From contig UBTA01000007.1 of assembly GCA_900468065.1 (NCBI GenBank), positions 1 to 64,000 on the forward strand: a stretch of 64,000 nucleotides of DNA. Direction: 5' to 3'. This document shows, one piece after another, positions 41,055 through 51,306 of this stretch; position 1 is the first letter of the stretch; each line of letters opens with the position of its first letter. The stretch comes from Hyphomicrobiales bacterium. Its GTDB lineage: Bacteria; Pseudomonadota; Alphaproteobacteria; Rhizobiales; Rhizobiaceae. A program made the translations under genes and the position numbers. Below the pieces are notes generated by a model that did no database searches, was not told where the DNA came from, and saw only the letters and a program-made list of their open reading frames with translations.

Positions 41055-43157
41055 ATGCGTCCTGCCCTTCTCGACCCACTTTTTGCCCCCCTCAACTCGC
41101 TTCCCGGCATCGGCCCGAAAGCGGGTGAACTTTATGCACGGCTGCTCGGCCGCGAAAGCATCGACGATTGCCGGGTGATCGACCTCGTCTTTCACGCGCC
41201 GCATTCGCTGATCGACCGGCGCCACCAGCCGGGTATCGCGCGCGCGCCGCAGGGCGTCATCGTCACCATCACCGGCCGGGTCGATCGGCACCAACCGCCA
41301 CCGCCGCGCACCAGCCAGCCCTACCGCGTCTTCCTGCATGACGACACCGGCGAGCTGGCGCTGACCTTCTTCCGGGTCAAGGGAAACTGGCTGGAAAAGG
41401 CGCTGCCGATCGATGAGACAGTCACCGTCAGCGGCAAGGTCGACTGGTTCAACGGCCGTCCATCGATGGTACATCCCGATTATATGGTGCGGGCAACGGA
41501 AGCTGAAAACCTGCCGCTGGTCGAGCCAATCTATCCGCTGACAGCCGGTCTTTCCGCGCGCATCCTGCGCAAGGCGGTCGAGGCGGCCCTACCCCGCATT
41601 CCCGATTTTCCTGAATGGATCGAAGAAGCCCTGATGCAGAAGCAGGGTTTTCAGTCCGCCCGCGACTGTTTCCTGGCGCTGCACGACCCGCGCGACGAAA
41701 CCGATCTCGATCCACAGGCACCGGCCCGGCGGCGGCTAGCCTATGACGAGTTTCTGGCCGGACAACTCTCGTTGTCGCTCGTGCGCCAAAGGCTGCGCAA
41801 AGTGGCCGGGATACCGGTGCATGCAACGGGCAAGTTGAGCAAACCGGTCCTTGCCGCGCTGCCATTTTCGCTGACCGGCAGCCAAACGGTTGCCATCGAC
41901 GAAGTGCTGAGGGATATGGCAGGCACCGAGAGGATGCTCAGGCTGCTCCAGGGCGATGTCGGCTCGGGAAAGACGGCGGTGGCGCTGATGTCGATGCTGG
42001 CGGCCGTCGAGGCCGGCGGCCAGGCCGTGCTGATGGCACCGACGGAAATTCTCGCCCGGCAGCATTTCGCGACGCTGTCCAAGATGGCTGCACCTGCCGG
42101 TATCGCCATCGATGTCCTGACCGGCCGCACCAAGGGCCGCGAGCGCGATGCCATTCTGGAACGCATCGCCTCCGGCGAAACGCAGATCGTCATCGGCACG
42201 CACGCGCTGTTCCAGGATACGGTCGTCTACAGCAATCTCCTGCTGGCCGTCGTCGATGAACAGCACCGGTTTGGCGTGCACCAGCGCCTGCGGCTGACGG
42301 CGAAGGGGATTTCGCCGCATATGTTGGTCATGACGGCTACACCGATCCCGCGCACACTGGTTCTGGCTGCATTCGGCGACATGGATGTCTCGAAGCTCAC
42401 CGAGAAGCCGGCGGGCCGCAAGCCGATCCAGACAGTCACAGTATCGACCGAGCGCACCGGCGAAATCGTTGCGCGGCTGCGCACCGCGCTTGCCGAAGGC
42501 AAGAAAGCCTATTGGATTTGCCCGCTGGTCGAGGAATCGGAAGCTTCCGACCTGATGTCCGCCGACGAACGCTTCCAGAGCCTCGACAAGCAGTTCGGCC
42601 CGACTGTCGGCCTGGTGCACGGACGCATGAACGGCGCGGAAAAAGACGCGGTGATGCTCGCCTTCAAGAATGGCGACATCCGCCTTCTCGTTGCCACCAC
42701 CGTCGTCGAGGTCGGGGTCGATGTGCCGGACGCGACGATCATGGTGATCGAGCATGCGGAGCGCTTTGGGCTGGCGCAACTGCACCAGCTGCGCGGCCGC
42801 GTCGGGCGGGGCGACGAGGCCTCGACCTGCATCCTGCTGTATAAAGGCCCACTCAGTGAAAACGGCCGGGCGCGGCTGTCGATCCTGCGGGATACCGAAG
42901 ACGGCTTCCTGATCGCTGAAGAGGACCTGAAACTGCGCGGCGAAGGCGAGTTGCTGGGCACGCGGCAATCCGGCACACCCGGTTTCCGAATCGCCAGCCT
43001 AGAGGCACACGGCGACCTGTTGGAAATCGCCCGCAAGGACGCGGCTTACGTCATCGAACGCGATCCCGACCTGACGACGGAGCGGGGCGAGGCTCTGCGG
43101 ACGCTGCTCTATCTGCATCGCCGGGACGAAGCGATCCGGTTTCTCAGGGCCGGCTAA
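41055..43157 (+). CDS. recG: ATP-dependent DNA helicase RecG
   Basis: Reverses stalled replication forks and processes recombination intermediates. The 700-residue protein has the wedge OB domain (VIVTITGRVDRHQPPP and VSGKVDWFNGRPSMVHPDY), then the helicase core with GDVGSGKTAVALMSM, the DEQH box VVDEQHRFGVHQ, TATPIPRTLVLAAFGDMD, and VVEVGVDVPDATIMVIEHAERFGLAQLHQLRGRVGRG. Start at the ATG at 41055 (MRPALLDPLF). Its 3' end overlaps the last 14 bases of the convergent DUF502 gene. Confidence 0.97.
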   Translation: MRPALLDPLFAPLNSLPGIGPKAGELYARLLGRESIDDCRVIDLVFHAPHSLIDRRHQPGIARAPQGVIVTITGRVDRHQPPPPRTSQPYRVFLHDDTGELALTFFRVKGNWLEKALPIDETVTVSGKVDWFNGRPSMVHPDYMVRATEAENLPLVEPIYPLTAGLSARILRKAVEAALPRIPDFPEWIEEALMQKQGFQSARDCFLALHDPRDETDLDPQAPARRRLAYDEFLAGQLSLSLVRQRLRKVAGIPVHATGKLSKPVLAALPFSLTGSQTVAIDEVLRDMAGTERMLRLLQGDVGSGKTAVALMSMLAAVEAGGQAVLMAPTEILARQHFATLSKMAAPAGIAIDVLTGRTKGRERDAILERIASGETQIVIGTHALFQDTVVYSNLLLAVVDEQHRFGVHQRLRLTAKGISPHMLVMTATPIPRTLVLAAFGDMDVSKLTEKPAGRKPIQTVTVSTERTGEIVARLRTALAEGKKAYWICPLVEESEASDLMSADERFQSLDKQFGPTVGLVHGRMNGAEKDAVMLAFKNGDIRLLVATTVVEVGVDVPDATIMVIEHAERFGLAQLHQLRGRVGRGDEASTCILLYKGPLSENGRARLSILRDTEDGFLIAEEDLKLRGEGELLGTRQSGTPGFRIASLEAHGDLLEIARKDAAYVIERDPDLTTERGEALRTLLYLHRRDEAIRFLRAG

Positions 43158-43854
43158 GCGTCTTGCCGCGTTTGGCAGGCGTCGTCTCCTGTGTGACTGC
43201 CAGGGTTTTTGGCAGATAGTCAGGAGTAACCAGCCCACCCGACAGCAGCAGCTTGGCGGCATCCTCGGAGCTCATATCGAGCGGTACGATTTTTTCGCGC
43301 GGCACAAAAATCAGAAAGCCGGCGGTCGGCACCGGCGTCGGCGGCAGGAAGACCGCAACCATGTCCAAGCCTCGCTCTGTAAATTTGACGGCGATCTCGC
43401 CCTTGGCATCCGTGGCGATGAACACCAGCGCCCAGAGGCCTGGGCTCGGATATTCGATCAACCCGGCCTTCTTGAACGAATTCGACTGATCCTGCAGCAC
43501 GGTCTGGAATATCTGCTTCAGCCCCTTGTAGATCGGGCGCACCAGCGGGGTGCGGACAAGCAGCGACTCACCGAAGCCGACCACGCTGCGGCCGATCAGG
43601 TTCGCGGTGAAAAAGCCGACTAGCGTGATCAGCATCAATGCTGTGAGCAAGCCAAAGCCTGGGACAGGATAAGGCAGGAAATTGTCGGGGTTATAGTCGA
43701 ACGGCAGATAGGGTTTGACCCAACTGTCGGCCCAGAGAATGAACGACCAGGTAATCCAGGCGGTGATGGCGAGCGGGGCACAGATGATCAGGCCGGTCAG
43801 GAAATAATTCCTCAACCGCGTGGCGAAAAACCCACGTGCCGGTTTGTCTGTCAT
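43144..43854 (-). CDS. DUF502 domain-containing membrane protein
   Basis: A 236-residue inner membrane protein with two hydrophobic segments at the N-terminus (NYFLTGLIICAPLAITAWITW, and GLLTALMLITLVGFFTANLIG), separated by the WVKPYLPF loop. The following domain shows the family pattern PLVRPIYKGLKQIFQTVL, VFLPPTPVPTAGFLIFVPREKI and EDAAKLLLSGGLV. DUF502 proteins are common in proteobacteria and plants; the plant members (LCV-like) are membrane proteins of unknown biochemical role. Overlaps the end of recG on the other strand by 14 bases; followed upstream by a GNAT gene 10 bases away. Confidence 0.92.
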   Translation of the reverse strand: MTDKPARGFFATRLRNYFLTGLIICAPLAITAWITWSFILWADSWVKPYLPFDYNPDNFLPYPVPGFGLLTALMLITLVGFFTANLIGRSVVGFGESLLVRTPLVRPIYKGLKQIFQTVLQDQSNSFKKAGLIEYPSPGLWALVFIATDAKGEIAVKFTERGLDMVAVFLPPTPVPTAGFLIFVPREKIVPLDMSSEDAAKLLLSGGLVTPDYLPKTLAVTQETTPAKRGKTLSRP

Positions 43855-43864
43855 GCCGCTCCGT

Positions 43865-44371
43865 CTATTGGTCTACGCCAGCGTAAAACGCCGGGTGAAA
43901 TGTCACAATGCCGGACGCCGGGTTGGACGACAAGGGCTGCACCAAAAAATATTGCGGCGCACAATCCTTGAGGGCAAACTGAGGGTCATTGCGGAATCCG
44001 AACTTCTGATAAAAATCCGGGTCGCCCATTACCACGCATCCGGCCGCTGCCTGATGCCGCAACATATCCAGCCCTCGGCGGATCAGGGCGCCACCGATGC
44101 CCTGCCCCTGAAACGCTGGCAAAACAGAGACTGGCCCGAGCCCGAACCAGTCCTTCGAGCCATCTGACAGCGCGACAGGCGAAAAGGCGATATGGCCCAC
44201 GACGTCGCCATCGACTTCAGCGATCAACGAAATGCTCAGCGTACCCGCTTGCCGCAAGCGATCGACGATAAGATGTTCGGTCTGATCGCTATGCGGATGA
44301 CCCTTGAAAGCTGATATCGTGACATCATGGATCGCCGCCACATCGGCCGGATTTTCAAGCCGGGTAATCAT
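43865..44371 (-). CDS. GNAT family N-acetyltransferase
   Basis: A 168-residue acetyltransferase of the YhbS-like branch. The acetyl-CoA loop is GLGPVSVLPAFQGQGIGGALIRRGLD, with the Q/RxxGxG pattern in FQGQGIGG. The end GCVVMGDPDFYQKFGFR and the FALKDCAPQYFLVQPL segment are typical of the subgroup. The substrate is unknown. Its start overlaps the glmS stop by four bases (ATGA), so it is translated with glmS; the physiological link is not obvious. Confidence 0.9.
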   Translation of the reverse strand: MITRLENPADVAAIHDVTISAFKGHPHSDQTEHLIVDRLRQAGTLSISLIAEVDGDVVGHIAFSPVALSDGSKDWFGLGPVSVLPAFQGQGIGGALIRRGLDMLRHQAAAGCVVMGDPDFYQKFGFRNDPQFALKDCAPQYFLVQPLSSNPASGIVTFHPAFYAGVDQ

Positions 44372-46194
44372 TCCACCGTAACCGACTTTGCCAGATTGCG
44401 CGGCTGATCGACGTCGGTGCCCATAAAGACGGCCGTATGATAGGCGAGCAGCTGGATCGGCAGCGAGAAGATCATCGGTGCGATGATCTCGTCGACATTC
44501 GGCAGCACGATCGTGCTCATCGTCGCGAGTTTAGAGGCGGCTGCGCCCTTCTCGTCGGTGATGAAGATGATGCGGCCGCCACGGGCGGCGACTTCCTGCA
44601 TGTTCGATACGGTCTTTTCGAAGAAGCGATCGTGTGGTGCGATGACAATGACCGGCATGTTCTCGTCAATCAAAGCGATCGGACCATGCTTCAATTCACC
44701 GGCGGCATAGCCTTCGGCGTGGATATAGGAGATTTCCTTCAGCTTCAGCGCGCCTTCCATTGCCAGCGGATAGCTGGTGCCGCGGCCGAGATAGAGCACG
44801 TCCTTGCACTTCGACAATTCGCGGGCCAGGCTTTCGATGGTCGGCTGGATGCTGTTCAGCACCTTGCCCATGATCCGCGGCATCTCGGCGAGGCTGCGAA
44901 CCAGCACTTTTTCCTCAGCCTCGGACACGGTGCCGCGTGCACGTCCGGCGCCGATCGCAAGCGCTGCGAGCACCGACAGCTGGCAGGTGAAGGCCTTGGT
45001 CGATGCGACGCCGATTTCAGGGCCGGCCATGATCGGGAAGACCGCGTCGGATTCCCGCGCGATGGTCGATTCCTTGACGTTAACAACGGCGCCGATTTTC
45101 AGGCCGTGTTCCTTGCAATAGCGCAACGAAGCCAGCGTGTCGGCTGTCTCGCCGGACTGCGAGATGAACAGGGCGGCGGATTGCGGCGACAGCGGAATGT
45201 CGCGGTAGCGGAATTCAGATGCAACGTCGATTTCGACCGGCAGGCGGGCGTAGCGCTCGAACCAATACTTGCCGACGAGGCCGGCGAGATAGGCGGTGCC
45301 GCAGGCCGAGATGGCAAGGCTTGGAACCTTGGCGAAGTCGATGGCGGCGGCAATCGGATTGACCGTGTTCTCGATGAAATCGACGTAATGGCTGAGCGCG
45401 TGCGAAATCACCTCCGGCTGCTCATAGATTTCCTTTTCCATGAAATGGCGGTGATTGCCCTTGTCGACCATATAGGCCGCGGCCACCGAAATCTGGCGCG
45501 GCCGGGACACAGGTTTACCGTCATGATCGAGGATTTCGATACTATCGGCGGTCAGTACTGCCCAGTCGCCGTCGATCAGATAGGTGATTTCGTTGGTGAA
45601 TGGCGACAGCGCAATGGCGTCGGAACCCAGGAACATTTCGCCCTTGCCGAAACCAACGGCGAGCGGCGGGCCGCTACGGGCGGCCATGATCGTGTTTGGG
45701 GCGTCCTGGAAGATGACGGCCAGCGCATAGGCGCCGGTGACGCGGCGCAGCATCGCCTGCATCGCAACCCGGTGGCTCATGCCGTCGCGGATCAGCTTGG
45801 CCAGCAATTGCGCAACAACCTCGGTGTCGGTCTGCGTCTTGAAGGTTGCGCCAGCAGCTGCAAGCTCGTCCTTCAGCTCGGAAAAATTCTCGATGATGCC
45901 GTTGTGGACGACGGCGACGCCGTCGGTGAAGTGGGGATGGGCGTTATTTTCGGTCGGAGCGCCATGCGTCGCCCAGCGGGTGTGGGCAATGCCTATCTGG
46001 CCAGCCAGTGGCTCGCCACGCAGCTTGGTTTCGAGATTGACAAGCTTGCCTTCGGCGCGGCGGCGCTCAAGTATACCGTCGTGGATCGTCGCGACACCGG
46101 CGGAGTCATAACCGCGGTATTCAAGACGCTTCAGCGCATCGACAAGACGCTCGGAGACAGGCTGATTTCCGACAATACCGACGATACCGCACAT
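44368..46194 (-). CDS. glmS: Glutamine-fructose-6-phosphate aminotransferase (isomerizing)
   Basis: First enzyme of UDP-N-acetylglucosamine synthesis, using glutamine to aminate fructose-6-phosphate. With the start at 46194 the protein is 608 residues and begins MCGIVGIVG; removal of Met exposes the catalytic Cys. The glutaminase half has AHTRWATHG and HNGIIENF, and the isomerase half has two SIS domains with SQSGETADTLASLRYCK and YLGRGTSYPLAMEGALKLKEISYIHAEGYAAGELKHGPIAL (given here as separate matches to the family). The open frame upstream to 46329 is not family-like. It lies 160 bases from glmU in the same direction, an expected pairing. No ribozyme-like leader was recognised. Confidence 0.97.
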   Translation of the reverse strand: MCGIVGIVGNQPVSERLVDALKRLEYRGYDSAGVATIHDGILERRRAEGKLVNLETKLRGEPLAGQIGIAHTRWATHGAPTENNAHPHFTDGVAVVHNGIIENFSELKDELAAAGATFKTQTDTEVVAQLLAKLIRDGMSHRVAMQAMLRRVTGAYALAVIFQDAPNTIMAARSGPPLAVGFGKGEMFLGSDAIALSPFTNEITYLIDGDWAVLTADSIEILDHDGKPVSRPRQISVAAAYMVDKGNHRHFMEKEIYEQPEVISHALSHYVDFIENTVNPIAAAIDFAKVPSLAISACGTAYLAGLVGKYWFERYARLPVEIDVASEFRYRDIPLSPQSAALFISQSGETADTLASLRYCKEHGLKIGAVVNVKESTIARESDAVFPIMAGPEIGVASTKAFTCQLSVLAALAIGAGRARGTVSEAEEKVLVRSLAEMPRIMGKVLNSIQPTIESLARELSKCKDVLYLGRGTSYPLAMEGALKLKEISYIHAEGYAAGELKHGPIALIDENMPVIVIAPHDRFFEKTVSNMQEVAARGGRIIFITDEKGAAASKLATMSTIVLPNVDEIIAPMIFSLPIQLLAYHTAVFMGTDVDQPRNLAKSVTVE

Positions 46195-46354
46195 ATGTTT
46201 CTTCTCCGCAATGTTCAAAGACCGGCTCCTGAAATAACCGGAGCCGGTCCCATAATATCTGTTAGGTGCTGCTTTGGTATCGAATTTCGAAAAATCCGCA
46301 ATCGGCCTGAAATTCACTTTCGATTTCAACCGTTAACCGCAGCGCGGCGATCGG

Positions 46355-47713
46355 CTATTTTTTCTGTTTCGCGGCTTTTTCGGCCTGGTATTTTTCACGC
46401 AGGATTTTTGCCCGCCCTGGCTTGATCTCCTGACGCGCCCGGCCAAAGGCCACCGCGTCCGCCGGCACGTCCTGCGTAACGACGCTACCCGACGCAACAA
46501 GCGCGCCATCGCCGATGGAAACCGGCGCTACGAGCGACGAGTTCGAGCCGATGAAGGCGTTTGCGCCGATCCGGGTGATATGCTTGTTGACGCCATCATA
46601 GTTGCAGGTGATCGTGCCGGCCCCGATATTGGTTTTTTCGCCGACGAAGGCGTCGCCGATGTAGGTGAGATGATTGACCTTGGCTCCGGCGCCGATCTCG
46701 GCCTTCTTCACTTCGCAGAAATTGCCGACCTTTGATTCTGGTCCCAGGTTGGCGCCCGGTCGCAGGCGTGCATAGGGGCCGACGGTTGCCTCTGTCCCGA
46801 CATGGGCGCCTTCCAGATGCGAGAACGCATGGATGATCGCGCCGCTTTCGATGATGACTCCGGGGCCGAAAACAACATTTGGCTCGATCAGCACGTCCTG
46901 AGCAATCTGCGTATCGAAGGCGAGAAAAACGGTTTCCGGCGCAATCATAGAGACGCCGGAGACCATCAGTTCGTGACGGCGGCGTTTTTGCCAGATCGCT
47001 TCGATCGCGGCCAGTTCGGCGCGATTGTTGCAGCCGGTCAGCTCCGTCTCCGGCGCCTCGACCGCAATCGCCTTGCCGCCTTCAGCGCGGACGATCTCGA
47101 CAATATCCGTCAGATAATATTCGCCCTTCGCATTGGTATTGCCGATCTTGCCGAGCAGTTCCAGCGCTCTGGCGCCCTTGATCGCCATCAAGCCACCATT
47201 GCAATAGGTGATCTTTCGCTCGTCCTCGGTCGCATCCTTCTGCTCGCGGATTGCCAGAAGCGCGCCGTCCTCAACGATAAGCCTGCCATAACCGGTCGGG
47301 TCGGCGGTCTGGAAGCCGACGACGACAATATCATTGCCGTCGGCAAGACCTTTCCGAGCAGCCAGAAGCGGCGCTGCGGTAATCAGTGGCGTATCGCCGA
47401 AAACGACGAGAATATCGTCATAGCCCTTGGCAATGGCGTCCTTTGCCGCAAGAACCGCATGCCCCGTGCCGAGGCGCTCCGTCTGCAGAAACGCGGAAAG
47501 TTCAATATCATCGCGGCCTGCAGCGGCCTTGACCGCATCGGCATCACGGCCAAGCACAAGGGCTGCAGACGTGATCGATGCATTGACGAGCGACTCGACC
47601 ACATGCGCGATCATCGGCCGCCCGGCGACCGGATGCAGCACCTTCGACATGGACGACTTCATCCGGGTGCTTTCCCCCGCCGCCAAAACGATCGCCAGGC
47701 ATGTGCGCTTCAT
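46355..47713 (-). CDS. glmU: Bifunctional UDP-N-acetylglucosamine pyrophosphorylase / glucosamine-1-phosphate N-acetyltransferase
   Basis: Completes UDP-GlcNAc synthesis for peptidoglycan and lipid A. The 452-residue protein has an N-terminal nucleotidyltransferase motif [22 protein letters not shown] and a C-terminal left-handed beta-helix with hexapeptide repeats, including [13 protein letters not shown] and [28 protein letters not shown] regions (separate stretches) and [19 protein letters not shown]. It is read in the same direction as glmS, which follows downstream with 160 bases between. Confidence 0.97.
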   Translation of the reverse strand: MKRTCLAIVLAAGESTRMKSSMSKVLHPVAGRPMIAHVVESLVNASITSAALVLGRDADAVKAAAGRDDIELSAFLQTERLGTGHAVLAAKDAIAKGYDDILVVFGDTPLITAAPLLAARKGLADGNDIVVVGFQTADPTGYGRLIVEDGALLAIREQKDATEDERKITYCNGGLMAIKGARALELLGKIGNTNAKGEYYLTDIVEIVRAEGGKAIAVEAPETELTGCNNRAELAAIEAIWQKRRRHELMVSGVSMIAPETVFLAFDTQIAQDVLIEPNVVFGPGVIIESGAIIHAFSHLEGAHVGTEATVGPYARLRPGANLGPESKVGNFCEVKKAEIGAGAKVNHLTYIGDAFVGEKTNIGAGTITCNYDGVNKHITRIGANAFIGSNSSLVAPVSIGDGALVASGSVVTQDVPADAVAFGRARQEIKPGRAKILREKYQAEKAAKQKK

Positions 47714-47892
47714 TCACGTTCTCCCGCTTTGATGGCATCCCCGCTTCAGACCGGGGCGATTCTGCCTGTTTCATAGCAGGAAGATATTGCAAGGAACATC
47801 ATCCGCCATGTTAACCCGGATACAACCCCGACCTGTCATAAACGCAGGACAACCGCCATTGACCGCTCCGATAGCCGGGAACGATACCGACG

Positions 47893-49656
47893 ATGCAGGC
47901 CTCGACCGATACAGTGCTTTCCTCCCGCCGCAGATCGCTTTGGCACGACCGCGCCCGAGCCGCCCTCGCCCGCTGGCCGCTCATCATACTGGCGCTTGTG
48001 GTTGCCTGCATGCCGCTGGCGTTGATGACCACGGTGACGATGCCGATCGGTCCGATGTATTGGGACCACTATATCTATCTCGATGCGGCAAACCGGATTT
48101 TTGACGGCCAGGTCCCTTCGATCGACTTTTTCGCGCCGGTCGGCGGCCTCGGTTACTATCTTTTTGCCGGCTGGCTTTATCTTTTCCCCGATGGACACCC
48201 GTTGTTGTTGTCCAACTGGTCGTTGATGACGGTGACCGTTCCCTTGATGGCGCTGGTGGTCCGCGACGTGCAAAGCCGCTCTGCTGCGATTGCATACGGG
48301 CTGCTGTTGCCGTTCCTGTTTTTCTCGCTGCTGCCTTTCAATACGGGCGAGTTCTACCCCTATCCGGGCTCGGAAGGCTTCGGCATCTACAATCGCCAAG
48401 TTTGCCAGATTCTCTTTGTGCTCGCCGCCTGCCTGGTCTTCGTGCGTGGATGGAAGACACTGGCGATCGTGACTGTGCTGGCGATGCTGGCTCTGCTGTT
48501 CGTCAAGGTTACGGGCGTGGTTGCAGGCGTTGTTCTTTGCCTGACGGCTTTTCTGTCGGGGCGCCTGCCGCTGCGCTCAGCCCTGGTGGCCGGCGCGTTC
48601 TTCCTTGCCGCAATTGCCCTCATCGAAATGACCACCGGCACGGTGACGGCCTATATCGCCGATATCCAATCGCTGGTTCTGATCAACGATACCAGCCTGA
48701 TGCCCCGCCTGCTGCAAGCAGCCTCGCTCAATTTCGAAACAGTCCTGGCTTGCGCCCTCCTCTGCCTGGTTCTTCTGCTGACAAGCTACAAGGCATTTTT
48801 CGAAAAGATCCGCGTTTTTACGGCCAAGCCCGGCTTTACGGCCTTCGCGGATATCGCCGATCATTCCTTCTTTTGGCTGGGAAGCTTCACCGCCGCTGGC
48901 CTGCTGTTCGAAAGCCAAAATACTGGTAGTCAGGCTTTCATTTTCCTGTGGCCGTTGCTGCTTGGCATCATGCTCGACAGTTATCGACACAAAGGTCCTT
49001 CGGCCGCGTTTGTAGCAATTGCCGTACTTTCATTGTGTGCAGCATTGCCGCCGGCTGCTGCCGTCACTCAAAAGGCCGCCAGGGCCTGGATCGGCAGTAT
49101 CAACAACTCGCCGCTGGAGCAAACAAACCTGAAGAGCATGGGCGCCGTCAGCGTCCGTGATATTCTTACAGAGCGCATGGAAAAGCTGCGCAACAACTAT
49201 GTGGTCTACCGCCCAACCTATGACGCATTGGCATCAGATGGCACTTTGCCGTCGTTCCTGCTTTATAGCGATTTCGATTTCCAGGCTCTCTGGCTGCAGA
49301 GCGCCGATGAGGTCATCTCGGCAATCCACAGCTATGAGATAGCCAACAAGGTGCGGTTCGAGACGATCATGACAATCGATTTCACCAATCCCTTCCCCTG
49401 GCTGATGGATCGCCATGCGCCGAAATACATCGCCATCGGCGCCGACCCCTACCGGGCCGTGCCGCCGCTCGATGCGCACGTCAAGCAGGCTGTGGATGCC
49501 GTCGATCTTGCACTGTACCCGACATGCCCGCCAACGGCCGCACGCCTGGCGCTGCTCAACCTTTATCAGCCCATGCTTGCCGAGGGCCACCGCCGCATTA
49601 CGCTGACGCCATGTTTCGATGCCTTCGTCCGTGACGGGATCACAGCGGCGCCTTGA
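47893..49656 (+). CDS. Polytopic membrane protein, GT-C glycosyltransferase-like, hypothetical
   Basis: A 587-residue inner membrane protein with about ten hydrophobic segments in the first 400 residues and a soluble C-terminal domain of about 190 residues. The first periplasmic loop after segment one, MYWDHYIYLDAANRIFDGQVPSIDFF, has the Asp-containing layout typical of GT-C lipid-linked glycosyltransferases such as ArnT and PMT. The C-terminal part (YVVYRPTYDALASDG, PKYIAIGADPYRAVP) fits the periplasmic domain of that superfamily. The exact family is not recognised. The start at 47893 lacks a strong ribosome site. It is divergent from glmU and convergent, only 3 bases apart, with the phosphate transporter gene. 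Confidence 0.72.
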   Translation: MQASTDTVLSSRRRSLWHDRARAALARWPLIILALVVACMPLALMTTVTMPIGPMYWDHYIYLDAANRIFDGQVPSIDFFAPVGGLGYYLFAGWLYLFPDGHPLLLSNWSLMTVTVPLMALVVRDVQSRSAAIAYGLLLPFLFFSLLPFNTGEFYPYPGSEGFGIYNRQVCQILFVLAACLVFVRGWKTLAIVTVLAMLALLFVKVTGVVAGVVLCLTAFLSGRLPLRSALVAGAFFLAAIALIEMTTGTVTAYIADIQSLVLINDTSLMPRLLQAASLNFETVLACALLCLVLLLTSYKAFFEKIRVFTAKPGFTAFADIADHSFFWLGSFTAAGLLFESQNTGSQAFIFLWPLLLGIMLDSYRHKGPSAAFVAIAVLSLCAALPPAAAVTQKAARAWIGSINNSPLEQTNLKSMGAVSVRDILTERMEKLRNNYVVYRPTYDALASDGTLPSFLLYSDFDFQALWLQSADEVISAIHSYEIANKVRFETIMTIDFTNPFPWLMDRHAPKYIAIGADPYRAVPPLDAHVKQAVDAVDLALYPTCPPTAARLALLNLYQPMLAEGHRRITLTPCFDAFVRDGITAAP

Positions 49657-49659
49657 GCC

Positions 49660-51306
49660 TCAGTGCGGCATCCGCAACCGGCTTTCCGTCAACAGTCCGC
49701 TTTCATCGAGAATCGGATGTGCGACGGAAACGATATGGGCGTTGATACGTTTGAGATCGCGCAAAATGTCGAGATGCAGGGAGCTGGTTTGAAGACTATC
49801 GGTACGGCCGTCGCGCAGGCGCTCGAGATGACGCTCTGACGAGCGTTTCTCCATGTGGCGGACATCAACTTTCACCTCCATCAGGTGGCGGGCAAGATCG
49901 GCGTCGCGGGTGACGAAGATCGTCTGGGCAATGCGCAGGTTGTCGATGGTGAGATTAAACAGCGTCGTCAGTTCCTGATAACCGTCCTCGGAGAATTTGA
50001 GGCCGTTGTCGATCTTCTTCCTGACCTCTTCCGTCAGGCCCTTTTCGATGATGTCGCCGATATGTTCAAGGTTGATGGCATAATCGATGATCACGATCGA
50101 GCGGCGGCCGTTGTCGTCGCTGAGACCGCTGCGTCCAAGCCGTGACAGGTAGAGTTTGACTTCCTGCTGCAGCAGATCGACCTGTTTTTCCAGCTTTCCG
50201 ATGTCCTGTAGTTGAACACGATCGTTGCTATTGAATGCATTCATCGTCGAAATCAGCATCTTTTCGATCAGGTCGCCGACGCGCAGCACTTCCCGGGTTG
50301 CGCCGGAGAGAGCGATGACCGGCGTTGTCAGCGCGCGGTCGTCGAGATAGAGCGGCCCCGTCTCGGCCTTTGGTTCATCCGGAATGAGCCGCAGCATGGC
50401 GGCCGACAGCAGCGATGAGAATGGCCAGGCGGCCATGGCAAGCGCGACGTTGAAGATCAGGTGGATATCGACCGGTAGTTTTGCCGGCGACAGCGGCAGC
50501 GTCTGCAGGAAAGCGGCGGCAGGTGCTGCCACCGACAGCGCAATCAGGCAACCGATGGTGCGAACGACAAGATTGCCAGCCGTTACCCGTTTGGCCGACG
50601 CAGAAGCTGACAATGTCGCCATGACCGGTGGGATCGCACCACCCAGATTGGCGCCCAGCACGAGCGCGATCGTCAGGCCGGATGACAGGATACCCGCGGC
50701 TGCAAGCGACAGGATCAGAACAACAACGGCAAGGCTGGACGACGAAACGAAAGCGAGCACGGCGGCGAAGATCATGGCGACTGGCCAGGCGCTGTCGAGC
50801 ATGGTGAGGAAGCTTCCGAGCGCCGGCGATTGGCGCATCGGCTCCGTCGCCAGCCCGAGCAGATGCAGCGACAGCAGCATCAAGCCGATACCGACCAGCG
50901 CTGTGCCCGCTCCCTGCTTCGCACTTGACCGCCCTGCCCGGTTGAGCATCACCCCGGCGAGAATGAGCAGTGGCGACAGCCAGTCGATGCCGGTCGCGAC
51001 GATCCAGGCGGTCACGGCTGTTCCCACATTTGCCCCGAGCAGCACGATCTGAGCCATGCGTGCACGAACAAGCCCCTTTTCGACAAACGATGCAATCATC
51101 AGCGCAGTGGCGGTCGAGCTCTGAAGAGCGACGGTTGCGACGAACCCGCCCACAAACGAACGCACCGGCCCGCTGGTACCCTGTGCCAATCCGGTTCGCA
51201 GCCTGATCCCGAAAGCGCGTGTCGCACCATCCTTGACCTGCGACAAGCCGAACAGCAGCAACGCGACTGCTCCGAACAGATTGACCATGACGATAATGGA
51301 TTCCAT
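49660..51306 (-). CDS. Na/Pi cotransporter family protein with C-terminal PhoU domain
   Basis: A 548-residue protein that is expected to import phosphate with sodium or to export it. Two inverted repeats carry the family motifs ALQSSTATALMIASF and, later, SSSSLAVVVLILSLAAAG; each is followed by GANVGTAVTAWI or GANLGGAIPPVM. The C-terminal third is helical and PhoU-like (LEKQVDLLQQEVKLYLSRLG, LEHIGDIIEKG). I prefer the ATG at 51306 (MESIIVMVNLFGAVALLLFG) to the open frame start at 51480. It ends 3 bases from the convergent GT-C-like gene. Confidence 0.93.
   Translation of the reverse strand: MESIIVMVNLFGAVALLLFGLSQVKDGATRAFGIRLRTGLAQGTSGPVRSFVGGFVATVALQSSTATALMIASFVEKGLVRARMAQIVLLGANVGTAVTAWIVATGIDWLSPLLILAGVMLNRAGRSSAKQGAGTALVGIGLMLLSLHLLGLATEPMRQSPALGSFLTMLDSAWPVAMIFAAVLAFVSSSSLAVVVLILSLAAAGILSSGLTIALVLGANLGGAIPPVMATLSASASAKRVTAGNLVVRTIGCLIALSVAAPAAAFLQTLPLSPAKLPVDIHLIFNVALAMAAWPFSSLLSAAMLRLIPDEPKAETGPLYLDDRALTTPVIALSGATREVLRVGDLIEKMLISTMNAFNSNDRVQLQDIGKLEKQVDLLQQEVKLYLSRLGRSGLSDDNGRRSIVIIDYAINLEHIGDIIEKGLTEEVRKKIDNGLKFSEDGYQELTTLFNLTIDNLRIAQTIFVTRDADLARHLMEVKVDVRHMEKRSSERHLERLRDGRTDSLQTSSLHLDILRDLKRINAHIVSVAHPILDESGLLTESRLRMPH

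Noticed and set aside
44437-46425. A 662-residue plus-strand frame opposite glmS
   Set aside because: Antisense shadow of glmS; no start signal and no family resemblance.
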